This document shows positions 45,832 through 58,306 of a stretch of DNA of 64,000 nucleotides, piece by piece (positions within the stretch are counted from its first letter, which is position 1; each line of letters opens with the position of its first letter). The stretch is from Vicia villosa. Its lineage: Eukaryota; Streptophyta; Magnoliopsida; Fabales; Fabaceae. The DNA lies in assembly GCF_029867415.1 (NCBI RefSeq), contig NW_026705157.1, forward strand, positions 1 through 64,000, given 5' to 3'. Under the pieces are notes generated by a model. It was not told where the DNA came from and did not search any database. It was given only the letters and a program-made list of their open reading frames with translations. The position numbers and the translations under genes are program-made.

Positions 45832-46301
45832 ATCTTGAGTTTTGATGAATTTTGTTCTTGAAGATGTTGAAGAATTTGGATAAAGTTGTTGTTGTTCTTG
45901 ATATGTTCTTGAGAAAATGGATGAAGTTGTTGTAAAAATGTGAGAGAAAAGTGTTTGATTCAAGAGAATGAAGAGAGATATATTTTTGAGTGTTTTTGGT
46001 GATTGGTGAATTATGAGAATTATACATGCCACTCCCTTTTTTTATTACATTTTTACCCCTGATGAGATACAAAGAATTTTCGAACGAAATTTTCGGTATA
46101 CTTACCAAATTTCTGGTAGAAGTAAATTTCCGGTATACTAGAAATTTTAAATTTCCTGGCAGTACCGTAAATTTCCTTATAGCTGAAATTTCTGGTATGT
46201 TCTAATATTAGGTTATTTCAATGGGTGAGATTTTTCCGACACTTTTGGAGGGTCCTGATTGCACTGACACATATGTGTGGTCTAGAATGCATCACCATTT
46301 G
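45832..46301 (+). other. Upstream region of the interrupted gene at 46338
   Basis: No coding frame. About 46078-46200 contains four imperfect repeats of aaatttc(c/t)ggtata in both orientations. A TATA box (TATAAATA) is at 46302-46309. This may be the promoter of the decayed gene or the end of an unrecognised element. Confidence 0.45.
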
Positions 46302-46337
46302 TATAAATAGGGGTCTTAGGGTTATTGGATAACATAT

Positions 46338-46665
46338 ATGAACAAAATGCCTCATCCTAAGTATTTCAATGGCTGGAACCCTGCTGTTGAAACCAAGATT
46401 CTAGATATCCCCAAATCCTTTGCCACCTTGAAAGAGACATTGAATAATTTGCTTCCTGAATCCGATACCAGAAGGGGGACAAAGATCGAGTTTCAGGAGG
46501 ACTAGATTGATACAAACGGAAGGGTGAAATACAACCTAATCGAGTTGAAGAATGATGAAGATGTGAAGGCCATGTAGGAATCATTTCGCCGTAGGATAAC
46601 TAAAGGCCCGATCGAGTTGGACGCGCAGATCCAAAGATCCGTGGACAACATAATGAGGTGTCTAA
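46338..46665 (+). pseudogene. Decayed gene of unknown family, 5' part, split by an LTR
   Basis: From ATG at 46338 (MNKMPHPKYFNGWNP) the frame reads about 110 codons with two TAG stops, near 46503 and 46575, each at an apparent Trp codon. Conserved-looking segments include RVKYNLIELKNDEDVKAM and RRRITKGPIELDAQI. It resembles a protein type I associate with legume repeats, but I cannot name the family. At 46665 it is cut by the LTR whose other end is at 63687. The codons after the far duplication continue the frame in phase to a TAG at 63719. A TATA box lies 30 bases upstream of the first ATG. Confidence 0.6.
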
Positions 46666-46910
46666 TGTAGCAACCTGCTTAAAAATTTAAGCTCAAACGA
46701 GAGTCGCCACCCACTTTATTTGGGCAAGTGAGAAACCCTTAAAAATTATAAGAGATTTGGGTAAGTAGGTTAATTAGGCAAAGGGAAGGTGTTAGGCACC
46801 CTTTGCCTCCCTTGTACTCAAGGGAACCCATTTAATCTTAAGGTTTAGGTTTTATAAAAAAAAGGTTTTTCAGCCTTTGGACAAAAGGGTAAATCTCTGT
46901 TTTGATAAAA

Positions 46911-47379
46911 CCATTGTCAGATCGAGACAACAATGAGCACAAGCCAAAACCCATGTATAGTAAAAAGGATAGACCATTGTCAGATCGAGACAACAATGGT
47001 CACAAGATATGGCCATTGTCAGATCGAGACAACAATGGCCAAGCATATAAAAAATACGGCCTCAATGCATCATCATTGGCCAAAACAAAGTTTTTTTTTA
47101 AAAAAAAGAGCCTCATAAAAATCATTGGCAAAAATAAAGCAGGCCTCATAGAAATCATTGGCCAAAATGAACATTTTTTAGAGCATACGAAATCATTAGC
47201 TAAAACATGTATTAAACAAAGAAAAAAACATTGTAAAGAATTAGGCCATTGTCAGATCGAGACAACAATGGCCAGAAAACCCTTTTTTATGGGAGGCCGG
47301 CCATTGTCGATCGAGACAACAATGGCCAGAAACCCTTTTTTAGGGGAGCCGACCATTGTCGATCGAGACATCAATGGCC
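46911..47379. repeat. Six dispersed hairpin repeats in the Ogre-like LTR
   Basis: The unit CCATTGTC(A)GATCGAGACAACAATGG occurs at about 46911, 46974, 47013, 47246, 47301 and 47353. Each is an inverted repeat, CCATTGT pairing with ACAATGG around a GATCGA core. The spacers differ in length and sequence. The open frame through it (PLSDRDNNG repeated) is a by-product of the repeats. Confidence 0.85.
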
Positions 47380-47797
47380 ATAAATCCTTTTTTTGGGGAG
47401 ACCTCATAGGTAATCATCGGCCGTAAGCTTTGAGTTTGTGATTGAGTTTGAATGGTTTGAAATCGCGTTTGAGTGGTTTGAAAATTTTATTTGAAAAGGG
47501 GAAAGGGTTTGTCGGCCGTTGTCAGTTAATCGACAATGGCGGATTAGGGACGTTCAAGACAAACCCTAAGACAAACCCTCAAAGGGAGAAAACGTAGTTT
47601 GTGTAAAAAGCGTAGTTTTTGGTGTGTGTGAATTTGTGAAAAAAGTACGTGAAATTGAAAGAATGTCCCCCTAATGTGTATCAAATGCTCTCTATTTATA
47701 GTGAGGAATTAGGTTTTCTGCCCCCAATGGGCCTATTGCCCAATTGATTAAAAGCTGATGATAATTAAGATCAAGGTCTAATATTACTTAATAATAA

Positions 47798-50700
47798 CTA
47801 GTAAAGGACCCGTGCGTTCGCACGGGTCACACAAAGTCGATATAAACAATAAATAAATATATAACGATGGTTAATAAATATATATAAAAGATATATAAAT
47901 TAAAAATAAAAAAACATTTGAAATTATAATTGTCATATAAATATTAATTTAATCTAGTTAGAAAAATATACTTTAGTAGAAAAAATAGAAAAAAATAATT
48001 AAGTAGTCATCTACCCGTGCGTTCGCACACATCATACAATATAGTTATAAATATATCGTGAGTAATCATCTACCCGTGCGTTCGCACGGATTGCACAATA
48101 TTATGAATAATAAATAAATATAATATATGTTGTTATATTTATTTGATTTGGTAACAGGTACCAAACTTTTTTGTCCAAATTTTGTTTATTGTCACTTATA
48201 CCAATATCTTATTATAAGCATTTAAAATCTTTTTACTTATTTTAAATAAAAATTACAATATAGTTAATAGATTTATTTTTTCAAAAATATCAGTTATAGG
48301 TTAATATGTACATATAAAAAACAAAGGAAATAATTAAGTATATATTTATCAGTAGTAAATAAATATAATATAATGATGGTTAAAAATGTAAATAAAATAT
48401 ATACACATTAAGTAGCTTTGCCCCATTGAAAAATGTATATTTTAGTAGAAAAATAAAGAAAATAATTAAAAAATCATTTACGCGTGCTTTCGCAGGGTTC
48501 ATAGAATGTTAATAAATTAATATAATATAGTGATGGTTAAAAATGTGTATAAAATACAAAAAGAATAACATTTTTTATAAGAAATTATGTATTCATCAAT
48601 CATAATTGTCTCATGTTAAATGTAATTTTATAAGTAGTTTCTGTCAGTCGAAAAATGTATGTTTTTCATAAGAAATCTATGTATTTATACATCATAATTG
48701 TATCATGTTTTTTTTGTAAAAAAAAGTATTAATAGCAATTCTTTTTAGTATAAATGTTAAATTTTATCATAAAAAATTACTAACATTTTTTATAATTGAA
48801 GTTTTTAATATCTTTTATTATATTTTAATAGTATCTTTAATTATAATCAATATATTACATATATTTAAAAAAAAACATAAAAAATAAATAATATTTATAG
48901 ATAAAACTATATTTAGTATTATTATATAGTATTATTGTTAGTAGTTTAGATTAATGAAGCAATTCTGACAATAAATTAATTATTTGATTTGTTGATCAAT
49001 ATATAATTCATTCAAATATACAATTATTTGGTAATGATATTGATGCATATTGGTAAACATAACGTTTTCAATTACGAATAAATATTTATTATTAGTCCTA
49101 TACTCAATTAACATATAATAAATTTTGAATCAATTTTGAATATCATTTTATTTTTTATTTTTAATTCTATACAAAATCTTTTTCGTTTATTTTCAATTAT
49201 TTCCCCATTTGAATTTGAATTATGTCAAGATACTATATATTTGTTGATATTGTATGGAAGGTAGAGATAAATGTATTCTAATTAAAAAAGCGATTAATAT
49301 TTTATTAAAAATTTTCGTTATTTTGTTAATAAATAAATAATATTAAAAATATTTATTTCATTGATATAACTTCAAATAAAAAAAATTAAACAACAACATT
49401 GATTATAATAAAATAATAAAACTAAATGATTATATTGGACGATAAAACTTTCCTTATCAAATTGATAGGATACACCGCCTTATCTTTGATTTTTTTAACA
49501 AAAAAACCAAATAAGAACAAATCTAAAAACCAAAATCAAATAAATCAATTTATAACACAAATTAATTTTTTATTTAAAATAAACCAAATTTTATAGACAG
49601 AAATCATAAACTACAGTATAATGGCCAAATGAAATAATTATTCACTGTAGTTGTCTTGCATATAATAATCGGTTGATAACTAAATGGATGCTTGATAAGA
49701 AGAGTATAGCAATTTTTGAATAACAATTGAAGGGAAGGTGATTAATATGATTGCATACATAGAACCACGATGAAAATCGTTGAAGCATCTTGGAATGTGA
49801 AGGTTTTACGGTAAAAGAGGTGTGTAGGTTTCCCAAGAAGTTGTGGAGGCAGGTCATAATGAATTTGGTTTTATCGATACGTTGTGTAGGTTTCCCAAGA
49901 AGTTGTGGAGGCAGGTCATAATGAATTTGGTTTTATCGATACGTTAAGGAATGGTCTGCAATAAATAAAATTATTAAAATAGGGTTTTTAGTAAAACGTA
50001 TAATAGGTTGGTCATAATGAATTTGGTTTTATCAATACGTTAATGAATGGTCTGCCATAAATAAAATTATTAAAATAAAGTTTTTAGTAAAACATATAAT
50101 AGGGTTTTTAGTAAAACGTAGTATAATAGGTAATCATCGTACTACCTCTTAATGATTACTTTAAAAATAAATATACTATCTTAAAATTTAAGAAATTTTA
50201 TATTGTAGGCTTGTTTATATATTTCACATGTAATTTATTAGTTGACATAGTATTTTTTTTTTGTAATTGAATTCGGAAAAAAAATAAAATTTATGTAATT
50301 GAAATGAATAATTATTTAATATTATATTAAATAATCATCTCTCTTAATTTCTTTTAAAAATAAGATAGTTATTTTATAATAAAGAGTAAGTTTTTAAAAA
50401 ATGGACTCTCTCTTTTCATATATATTTTTGATTTTTTTTTTACAAATAAGATAGTTATTTCATAAATAGATTATTTTATCATTTTTTTAAGATAAATTTT
50501 CTTTATTTAGGTCTCATTTACCATTACCCATAAATTTATTACAATATAATAAATTAATTACAATAAATATATTTATTATAAGGCATGCTAATATGAGTCG
50601 ATGATGAAAAGACAATTGTTGGAATGAATATCGGATTAAAATATGGGAACAATTTCTCTATCCATTACAAAAAGTTGGGTAGTGTACCTCCAACCAATCA

Positions 50701-52250
50701 CATGATTCCATCTAATTTAACACATTTAATTATTTATTAAAATACTATAAATGTTTGTTGTTTTCAAAATATTTTACAAAGGAGGTAACATTACCCAACT
50801 TTTTGAGTTGGGTAGATAAGAATTCACCTTAAAATATTAGTTTAAACTTGGACATGAAATTAATTTTGGTAGACATCGATTTTATTAAATAAATTAGCCA
50901 TTTTGTTAATAAATAAATAATATTAAAAATATTTATTTCATCAATATACCTTCAAATAAAAAAATATTAAATGACAACATTGATTATGATAAAAAATTAA
51001 ATAACTAAATAATTAAATGATTATATTGGCCAATAAAACTTTCTTTATCAAATTCATAGGATTTCAGATGAATTGTTCCATGTATTATTATTGAGGGTTT
51101 AATTGCATTTATAAGGCAAAAAAAACTTTACGACAACATTGATTATGATAAAACAAATTATTAAATGATAATATTGGACAATAAAAATTTTCTTATCAAA
51201 TTGATAGTATTTCAAATGAATTATTCCATGCATTATTAACATTTAATATTATTAAAATTTTCTACAAATTGTATTCAAAATGGTTAATAATTAGTATTGA
51301 AGTAATATAAAATAATAAAATAAAATTTTCTACAAATTATATATACATATTTATGGTTAACAAATAAAGTAATATTTAATTAATATATTATCATAAACTT
51401 AAAATTCAATGTATTTTGACCCTGATATTAAAATATTTTGGTAAAATACAATTTTAATAATATTAATTATATTTTAATAGTGTTTGTAATGGAAGTTAAT
51501 GTATGATATATTTTTTAAAAAGAATATCACAAATAAATTAAATTGATAGATATAATTATTGTATAATATATTTTACATTTTTATTTAATGAATATATTAC
51601 CATAAATTAAAACTAATATATTTTTAAGAATTTGCTTCCGTATTTTCCATTGTCCCGTGTCCATCCATTATAAACATTATTATAATAATGAGTCTTTAAT
51701 ATAAAAGTTAGAAAAATACGATTACAATCCTTTCATAAAATCTACTATAATGTAGGTTTGAAAAAAAATGAAGGTTCTCAATGTTGTAGCTATATTGGAA
51801 TTATTATTTTTAAAACGTAGAGAAGTGAGATTGTAATTAAAAAAATAATTATTGTAGAGAAAATAAAATTTAAAATTTTAAAAATAATTAGGGATTGTAA
51901 TTACGTTTAGGGGTATAAAAAACTCCCTTAAAACAGGAGAATAATTATACTCAATTATGTAATAAAAAAGACATCATTTATGATAGGGTATAGTATTAAT
52001 TATTTACTTATTTATAACTCTTATAATCTATATATAAACAACATATTGCAATACAATTAAACATATTTAAACCTCATTATTTAACTTCAATTATATATTT
52101 CATCTCATTTATAATCATGTTAGTTAAAATATTAAATATTATTTAATTGATTTAATAATTATTTTATTAGACTAATTGGAATTTTTATTAAAAGATGCTG
52201 GTGTTTTTAACTTGAATAAAAAAGAACACTTAAATATCTTTTTATTATCA
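47798..52250 (-). mobile_element. Helitron-like AT-rich insertion (right end uncertain)
   Basis: In minus orientation the 3' end has a hairpin (GACCCGTGCG, loop, CGCACGGGTC at 47807-47828), a short spacer and CTAG at 47801-47798, followed by T. This is the Helitron terminus pattern. No Rep/helicase gene is present, so it would be non-autonomous. Further hairpin-like copies (acccgtgcgttcgca) at about 48011, 48071 and 48480 suggest repeated or nested ends. The body is very AT-rich. It has three related ~150-180 bp segments (49310-49480, 50890-51070, 51130-51230) and no credible gene. I could not find the 5' TC end, so the right boundary is only a guess. Confidence 0.5.
49821..50130. repeat. Local duplications within the AT-rich tract
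   Basis: A 62 bp direct tandem duplication begins with tgtgtaggtttcccaag at 49821 and 49883. The sequence after it (aggtcataatgaatttgg to agtaaaacgtataatagg, about 49913-50005) is repeated again at 50008-50105. Both look recent because the copies are nearly identical. Confidence 0.85.
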
Positions 52251-52466
52251 TTTGGACATAGGCCCATTTGTTAAATCCATGGAGCATATAACATAAAGAA
52301 AAAACCCTATTAAAAATCATTGAAGTAGAACACATGTGCTGCCGCCGCTTCTTCTCGCTGCTTCTTCTGAAACTCAATATGCCAACTTCATCTCTTTCAT
52401 CTATTAAAAAATGAAATTTAAGACAAATATATAACTCGTCTTCATCTCATACTCAAACATTGATTG

Positions 52467-54010
52467 TGTGAATACAAGATTACAATCACAAAGATGTTTT
52501 TGATTCATGGCAAACTCAATAAACATACAAGCAACAAGGTGGAAGCAGAAAACTCAAAGAAAAGCAAGCATTGATCACTCATGTCAGAACAGGTCGACCT
52601 ATTATGCTTATAGGTTGACTCAACACAAGCAAAACAAGAAGAATGCACAAAAGCAGCAGTTAGGTCGACCTACCATCAACCCAGGTCGACCTAAAATGGA
52701 GAAAAATCCATATACTTCTGCTAGGTCGACTCACACATCATCTAGGTCGACCTAAATTGATGAAATTTACATACCAGCCTGCTAGGTCGACCTACACAAC
52801 AACTAGGTCGACCTAATCTGAGAAAATGTCCCCAGAATGCATTTGAAGAGGATTCTGGTCGACCTACTCCTTAAACAGGTCGACCTAACTGGGAGCAAAA
52901 TTCTGCAAGCTCTGCTAGGTCGACCTAAGCACTACAAGAGGTCGACCTAACTGATCAAGAATGCCAAAAATTATGTTTCTCTCATCTCCAACTGTTAAGC
53001 TATCATATATATTATCAAAGGTTCAATTATTCAATGTAACACCAACGACTGAAAGATACACAAAGGCTTCTCATCTTCGTTCTTAGTCATCTTCAACACA
53101 ATTACACATAATCATTCTTGCGTTGAGGGTTAGTGATCGAGTTCGATAACGTCCATGGAACGGAATTGAAGATTCCTAGTGGGTGAAGATTTGTGGGGTT
53201 TTTGGTGAATAAAATCTGCGGGTTTTGTCCTCCAAGATAGGTGTTTCTTGGGGGTTTTTATCAAGAGGTTTCATCGAGGATCCGGCTGAGTGTGAAGATT
53301 GAAGAACAAGGGTTCGAGGGAATTGAAGACACTGCAGAAAGGGATCAAAGTGAAGCTCTTGGATAACCTTGATCTGAATCAAGATTAAGGGGGAAGAAGA
53401 TTCAAAGGATCGACATAATTGGTTTATGATTTATCGCTTTGTTATCTTCTTTGTATATACTACTTTCAACATTAATGAAAGATTACCCAATTTCAGTTTG
53501 GAATTGGGGGCAGACGTAGTCGTAGCGAGGACGATCGACGAACTGCCTAAACAAATATCGTGTTCTTGTCGCTTTTACTTTTTCATTTACGTTCTGTTCA
53601 TATTTGGTTATAATAGCAAATTGATCAACGATTCGAGTGTTAAGATTGTGAATTAAGAACTTATATAAACATCACAATCCATCACATATTGAATCACCGT
53701 CAATTTGATCATTATCACCAAGTGTTTGTATATTTGTTTCTATCACTTTTACTGCATTGCAAACATTGTCCATCATACAAGAAGTTAATCTGATTTTCAA
53801 TAAGAGCAACGCTTTGATTCTGCAACGTATACTCTTATCACTTACCTCAAGTTTTTGACTGATTTTCAAACACATATACAATCGTTTCGATAGTGGTTCG
53901 GAATAGACGCGAGTCGATTCAGAATCACTTCCGCTGAAAAGTCGTTTAACTCCGTAAAACTGTGAACGATCTATTCACCCCCCTCTAGATCCTAAGGCCA
54001 GCGTCTAACA
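52467..54010 (+). repeat. Solo copia-type LTR (1544 bp)
   Basis: Starts TGTGAATACAAG at 52467 and ends GCGTCTAACA at 54010, with identical 5 bp duplications gattg at 52462-52466 and 54011-54015. The end sequence (ttcacccccctctagatcctaagg) is typical of copia LTR ends in legumes. No PBS or coding region follows, so it is a solo LTR left by LTR-LTR recombination. It sits in the older Ogre-like LTR. Confidence 0.85.
52591..52950. repeat. Twelve AGGTCGACCTA palindromes in paired spacing
   Basis: Copies start at 52591, 52612 (degenerate), 52662, 52683, 52723, 52744, 52784, 52805, 52856, 52877, 52917 and 52939. Within pairs the distance is 21 or 22 bp; between pairs it is 40 or 50-51 bp. Each site is a near-perfect palindrome around GTCGAC. 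They lie in the U3-like first third of the solo LTR. Confidence 0.93.
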
Positions 54011-54236
54011 GATTGTTGTTAGATGAAACACCAAAACACGATTTAACAGGAGAAACCGTAGGAGCCGACGGTTTGGTTCAATTTCACCGGTTTTCTGCCG
54101 GATTTTTTGCGGAACGGTTATCATCCTTGATCTGACCGGATGAAGGCAATTCAGTTTGGCACGCACTGCAGCAACCACAATGATTCATTACTTTTATCAT
54201 AAAACATCTATAACTTTTTTTTTGACAAAAACAAAC

Positions 54237-56297
54237 TTAACGACTTTCATTCATCAAACAAAGTTCAATACAAGGAGGTATCATATTAAGGAAACTACGC
54301 CTAGACCAAGAATTGGCCGCCTTAGCTAACAAATGGGCAACCGAATTCGCTTGGCGCTTAATGAACTTTACCTCAAAGTTCGGAAATAAATGTAACAAAT
54401 GCTGAATAGACTTAATGATAAAACTAAATTCAGAAGAGCCGACATATTTGTCTTTAAGAGAATTGACAACCGTTTGGCTATCACTTTCAAAGATAACATG
54501 CGAAAAGTGGGATGAGATGGCATGATGAATTGCTTCCTTCAACGCCATGGCCTCAGCTTCCAGGACGGAAAACAAACCCGCATCCCAAGAAACACCTGCT
54601 CTGATGAATCTCCCAAGATGATCTCTAAAGCACCACCCTCTATTAGTAGTACCACAAACATTATTATAACCTGCATCAACATTGCATTTCACCTGATTTA
54701 TCAAAGGCGGAATCCAAGTCATAGAACTATTAATAGATTCACCTACTGTATGTTCCTCTTTGGCTAGGAACCAATCATGCCAGTTGTGGTAGGCTTGTAA
54801 CCCAATTCTAATAGCATCTTCTCGAGAATCTTGCCAAACCACATTATTTCTACTCCTCCAAAGGACCTCAAGCATAACTGCAAATCTACCCGCCTCCCTA
54901 CGATCCTCCCGGCCACAGACATCAAAAATCAAAGACTTAGCATCATGGAAGGAATGTAACCGGGGGTCGATTAAAGAAGAAAAACCTGCTGCCCGCCAAC
55001 TAAGGGAAGTAGAAACACATCCGAAAAAGACATGCCACTCATCTTCATCTTCTAAATCGCACCACGGACAAAGCGATGAACAATTAACATGATGTTGTTG
55101 CAACTTAGAACGAGTCGGGAGACAACCCCTACAGATTATCCATAACAGATGTTTAGCTCTAGGAGGCGCAGAAATGTTCCACAAACTCTTCCAATTGCCC
55201 TCAACAGCATGATGCATAGTACCGCTTTGCATTCCTTTCCAAAGATTGTACCCCGATTTCACACTATATTCACCATTCTTATCCTCTTGCCAAACCAATC
55301 TATCTTCCACAACATCCTCCACCAAAGGAACTTTAAGAATGGATTCAGCCCCCGCATGATCAAAAAGAGAGTACACCTTACCTACATCCCATTGTTTGAC
55401 GTTGGGTAACAAAAGATCTTTTACAAACATCTCATACACTTCTTGAGTTTGTGGGCCACCAACCCACCACCTTCCTTTCTCACGCACCCAAGGATCCAAC
55501 ATAACCTTAATTTTATTCCCTTCACCTATACTCCACCTACTACCAATCTTAAGAACATCCTTAGCTTTGAACAAACACCTCCAAACAAAACTCGGATTAT
55601 GACCAAGATTAGAATCAAAAAAAGAGGAGCGAGGAAAATACCTTGCTTTGAAGATTCTAGCCACAAGAGAAGTAGGATTCGTCATATTATTCCAACCTTG
55701 TTTTGCTACCATAGCCATATTAAAGGCTTTGAAGTCCCTAAATCCCAAACCTCCTTCACTCTTCCGCATAGTTAACCTCTCCCAAGCCATCCACCTTATA
55801 CCTCTATTATTACGACCACCCCCCCACCAAAACGAGTTAAGCAGTTTCTCGATATCGTTCACCACCCCATCCGGGATCAAGTAAACACTCATAATATAGG
55901 CGGGAATGGACTGGAGCACTGATTTAATCATAACTTCTTTCCCCGCTTTAGATAAAGATCTACCGCTCCAAGAATTAATTCTTTTCCAAATACGATCCTT
56001 AATAAACGAGAACACCGCCTTCTTGCTCCTACCGATCATGGAAGGTAAACCCAAATAATTCCCTGTACCCAACACACATCTCACCCCCATCAACTTCGCT
56101 AAATCATCTTGGGCTGGCACACTCAAATTACTGCTGAAAAACACTTCAGATTTTGAAAGATTGATCAATTGACCCGTCGCTTCAGCATACGTGTTAAGGA
56201 TTCCCATGAGATTTGTCACCTCCCTTATACTTGCCCTGCAAAACAGAAAACAATCGTCAGCAAAAAGCAAGTGGGACACACTAGGTGCCCCCTGCAA
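54237..56297 (-). pseudogene. LINE ORF2 C-terminal part (RT end, zf-RVT, RNase H)
   Basis: Continues ORF2 after a frameshift near 56290. It contains the RT catalytic motif as FADDC (near 56260), thumb region (GTGNYLGLPSMIGRSK), a reverse-transcriptase zinc-binding region (WNISAPPRAKHLLW, CPWCDLEDEDEWHVFFGC) and a plant RNase H (CNVDAGYN, LEAEAMALKEAI, ESDSQTVVN, ANSVAHLLAKAA) ending at 54237. The C-terminal RNase H marks the plant L1 subgroup that acquired this domain. Confidence 0.9.
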
Positions 56298-58306
56298 ATC
56301 TGAGCACCATGGATATCTCCTCGAGAAACACCTCTCCTGATAAGAGCAGAGAGGCCTTCAGAAACAAGGATGAACAGATAGGGCGACAGAGGGTCTCCTT
56401 GTCTCAAACCTCTTCCTGGAATAATGGGTCCAACTCTATCTGAATTGACAAGCACAGAATAATGCACCGAAGTAACACACATTAACACCCAATGGGTCCA
56501 TCTCTCCTCAAAGCCAAGGCGAAGAAGAATACCTCTAAGAAACCCCCAATCAACTCGATCGTAAGCTTTACTAATATCAATTTTCAATGCTAAAGTAGCC
56601 TTGTTACCTTTCGATTTCCTTTTCAAGACATGCAAAATTTCCGTAGCTACCATAGCATTATCTAGAATGGACCTCCCTTCAACAAAAGCCGACTGCTCCT
56701 CCGAAACACATTTATCCAATACCAATTTCAGCCTATTAGCTAACATCTTAGCAACAATCTTGTAAAGAACATTACACAACGAGATCGGTCGAAGGTCCTT
56801 CATATCCTTTGGGGTGGCACATTTAGGAATGAGACAAATGTTAGTCTCAGTAAGTTCTGGGGGAAAATAACCTCTTGTCATCCACATAGAAACAGCCTGG
56901 AAAATATCATCACCGCATAAATTCCAAAAATGCTGATAAAAAGCCGGGTTAAATCCATCGGGTCCCGGAGACTTATCCGGGTGCATCTGAATAAGAGCTT
57001 CATACAATTCAGTTTTGGTAATTTGGGACAACAGCTTACAATTATCCTCTCGCGTTATCACCGGTTGGATGCACTGTAAAACCGGTTCATACTCCCCATG
57101 CGTTACTGCAAACAGCTCCTTAAAATACGAACATGCTATGCGACACAGACCCTCTTGATCTCTAGCCACAACCCCTACCTCATCAACAAGCATATCTAAC
57201 CTCTTTAAATTCTTCCTTGCTGTAGCTGATCTATGAAAAAACTTGGAGTTCGAGTCGCCATGTCTTAACCAATGCATTTTCGCTCTTTGCTTCCAAAAAA
57301 TTTCCTCCCGGATCAGAATTTTATTATACTCACGCTGTGCCTCAAAAAATCTACTTGCTGCACCTTCATCGTTTACTAATCTAGCAGCTTCCATAGCTGC
57401 CATATGCAGAGTAAGACTATGGCTCTTTTGCTTAAAATTTGCTTTGTTCCAGCTTGACAACTCCGCCGCACAGTTACTGATACGATGCAGCACTTCGCTA
57501 TTAGTACCAGCATTCCAGCCTCTGTTAACTACATCAATCAACTCATCATCTTTTAACCAAACATTTTCAAACCGGAAACAATACTTCTTGGCACTATTAC
57601 GATGGATCGGATCACATTGCAACAGAATGGGACTGTGGTCAGAGTGGGAGGCTAGCAAATTAAGTAATTTAACATCCGGGAAATTGTCCCACCAATCTTG
57701 CGAGACGAGAGCTCGATCTAGTCTTTCTTCGATAACGTGTTCGGTGCCTCTACTCTTGATCCATGTGAAAGGGTGTCCTTCCAACGGCACATCCAGTAAG
57801 TTACAGTCTGATACAGCTTCACGGAAACCGGTACACAGCCAGTTGGGGTGTTGATGGATGCCGACTTTATCATGTTGCGAGAGTAAGTCGTTAAAGTCCC
57901 CGATAACGCACCAAGGCACATCAGACATATTTCGAAGATCACGCAACATATCCCAAGCCTCTCTTCTACGAGCTCTCTCCGGATAACCATAGTAACACGT
58001 AAGATGCCAAATGCCCTTCGATTCGTCTTCAACCAATAAATTAACATAGTTTCTAGAGAAATTCAGAATGCTGCAATTTGCAGAACTTTTCCACATCACT
58101 GCCAAACCTCCGCTTCTACCAACGACATCAACCGACAAACAAGAATCGAACTTCAACAACACACGAATATTCTCAAGCTTTTGCTTCTTCGACAACGTTT
58201 CCGACAGGAACAACACATCCGGGCGATGCTTTTGAGCAAGTTGTCGCAGGTTCGGAATTGCACGCGGGTTGCTCAAGCCTCGACAATTCCAACTAAGAAT
58301 TTTCAT
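56225..58306 (-). pseudogene. LINE ORF2 N-terminal part (endonuclease, RT)
   Basis: Starts at 58306 with MKILSWNCRGL, the apurinic-type endonuclease (SETLS, VIGDFND, ERLDRAL, SHSDHSPI). RT follows (DKSPGPDGFNPAFYQ, NRLKLVLDKCVSEEQSAF, KIDISKAYDRVDW, GLRQGDPLSPYLF). The start overlaps the ORF1 stop by four bases (ATGA, 58306-58303), consistent with termination-reinitiation. The frame shifts near 56290, just before the FADD motif, so no full ORF2 is made. Confidence 0.92.

Noticed and set aside
46902..47426. Plus-strand open frame with repeated PLSDRDNNG
   Set aside because: It is the translation of the hairpin repeats in an LTR; there is no domain, and the spacers are low complexity.
52591..52950. 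CRISPR-like array of short repeats and spacers
   Set aside because: Repeats are only 11 bp, unevenly spaced, within a plant LTR; no cas genes and a eukaryotic context.
57243..57854. 203-codon plus-strand open frame
   Set aside because: Antisense shadow of the LINE endonuclease/RT frame on the minus strand.
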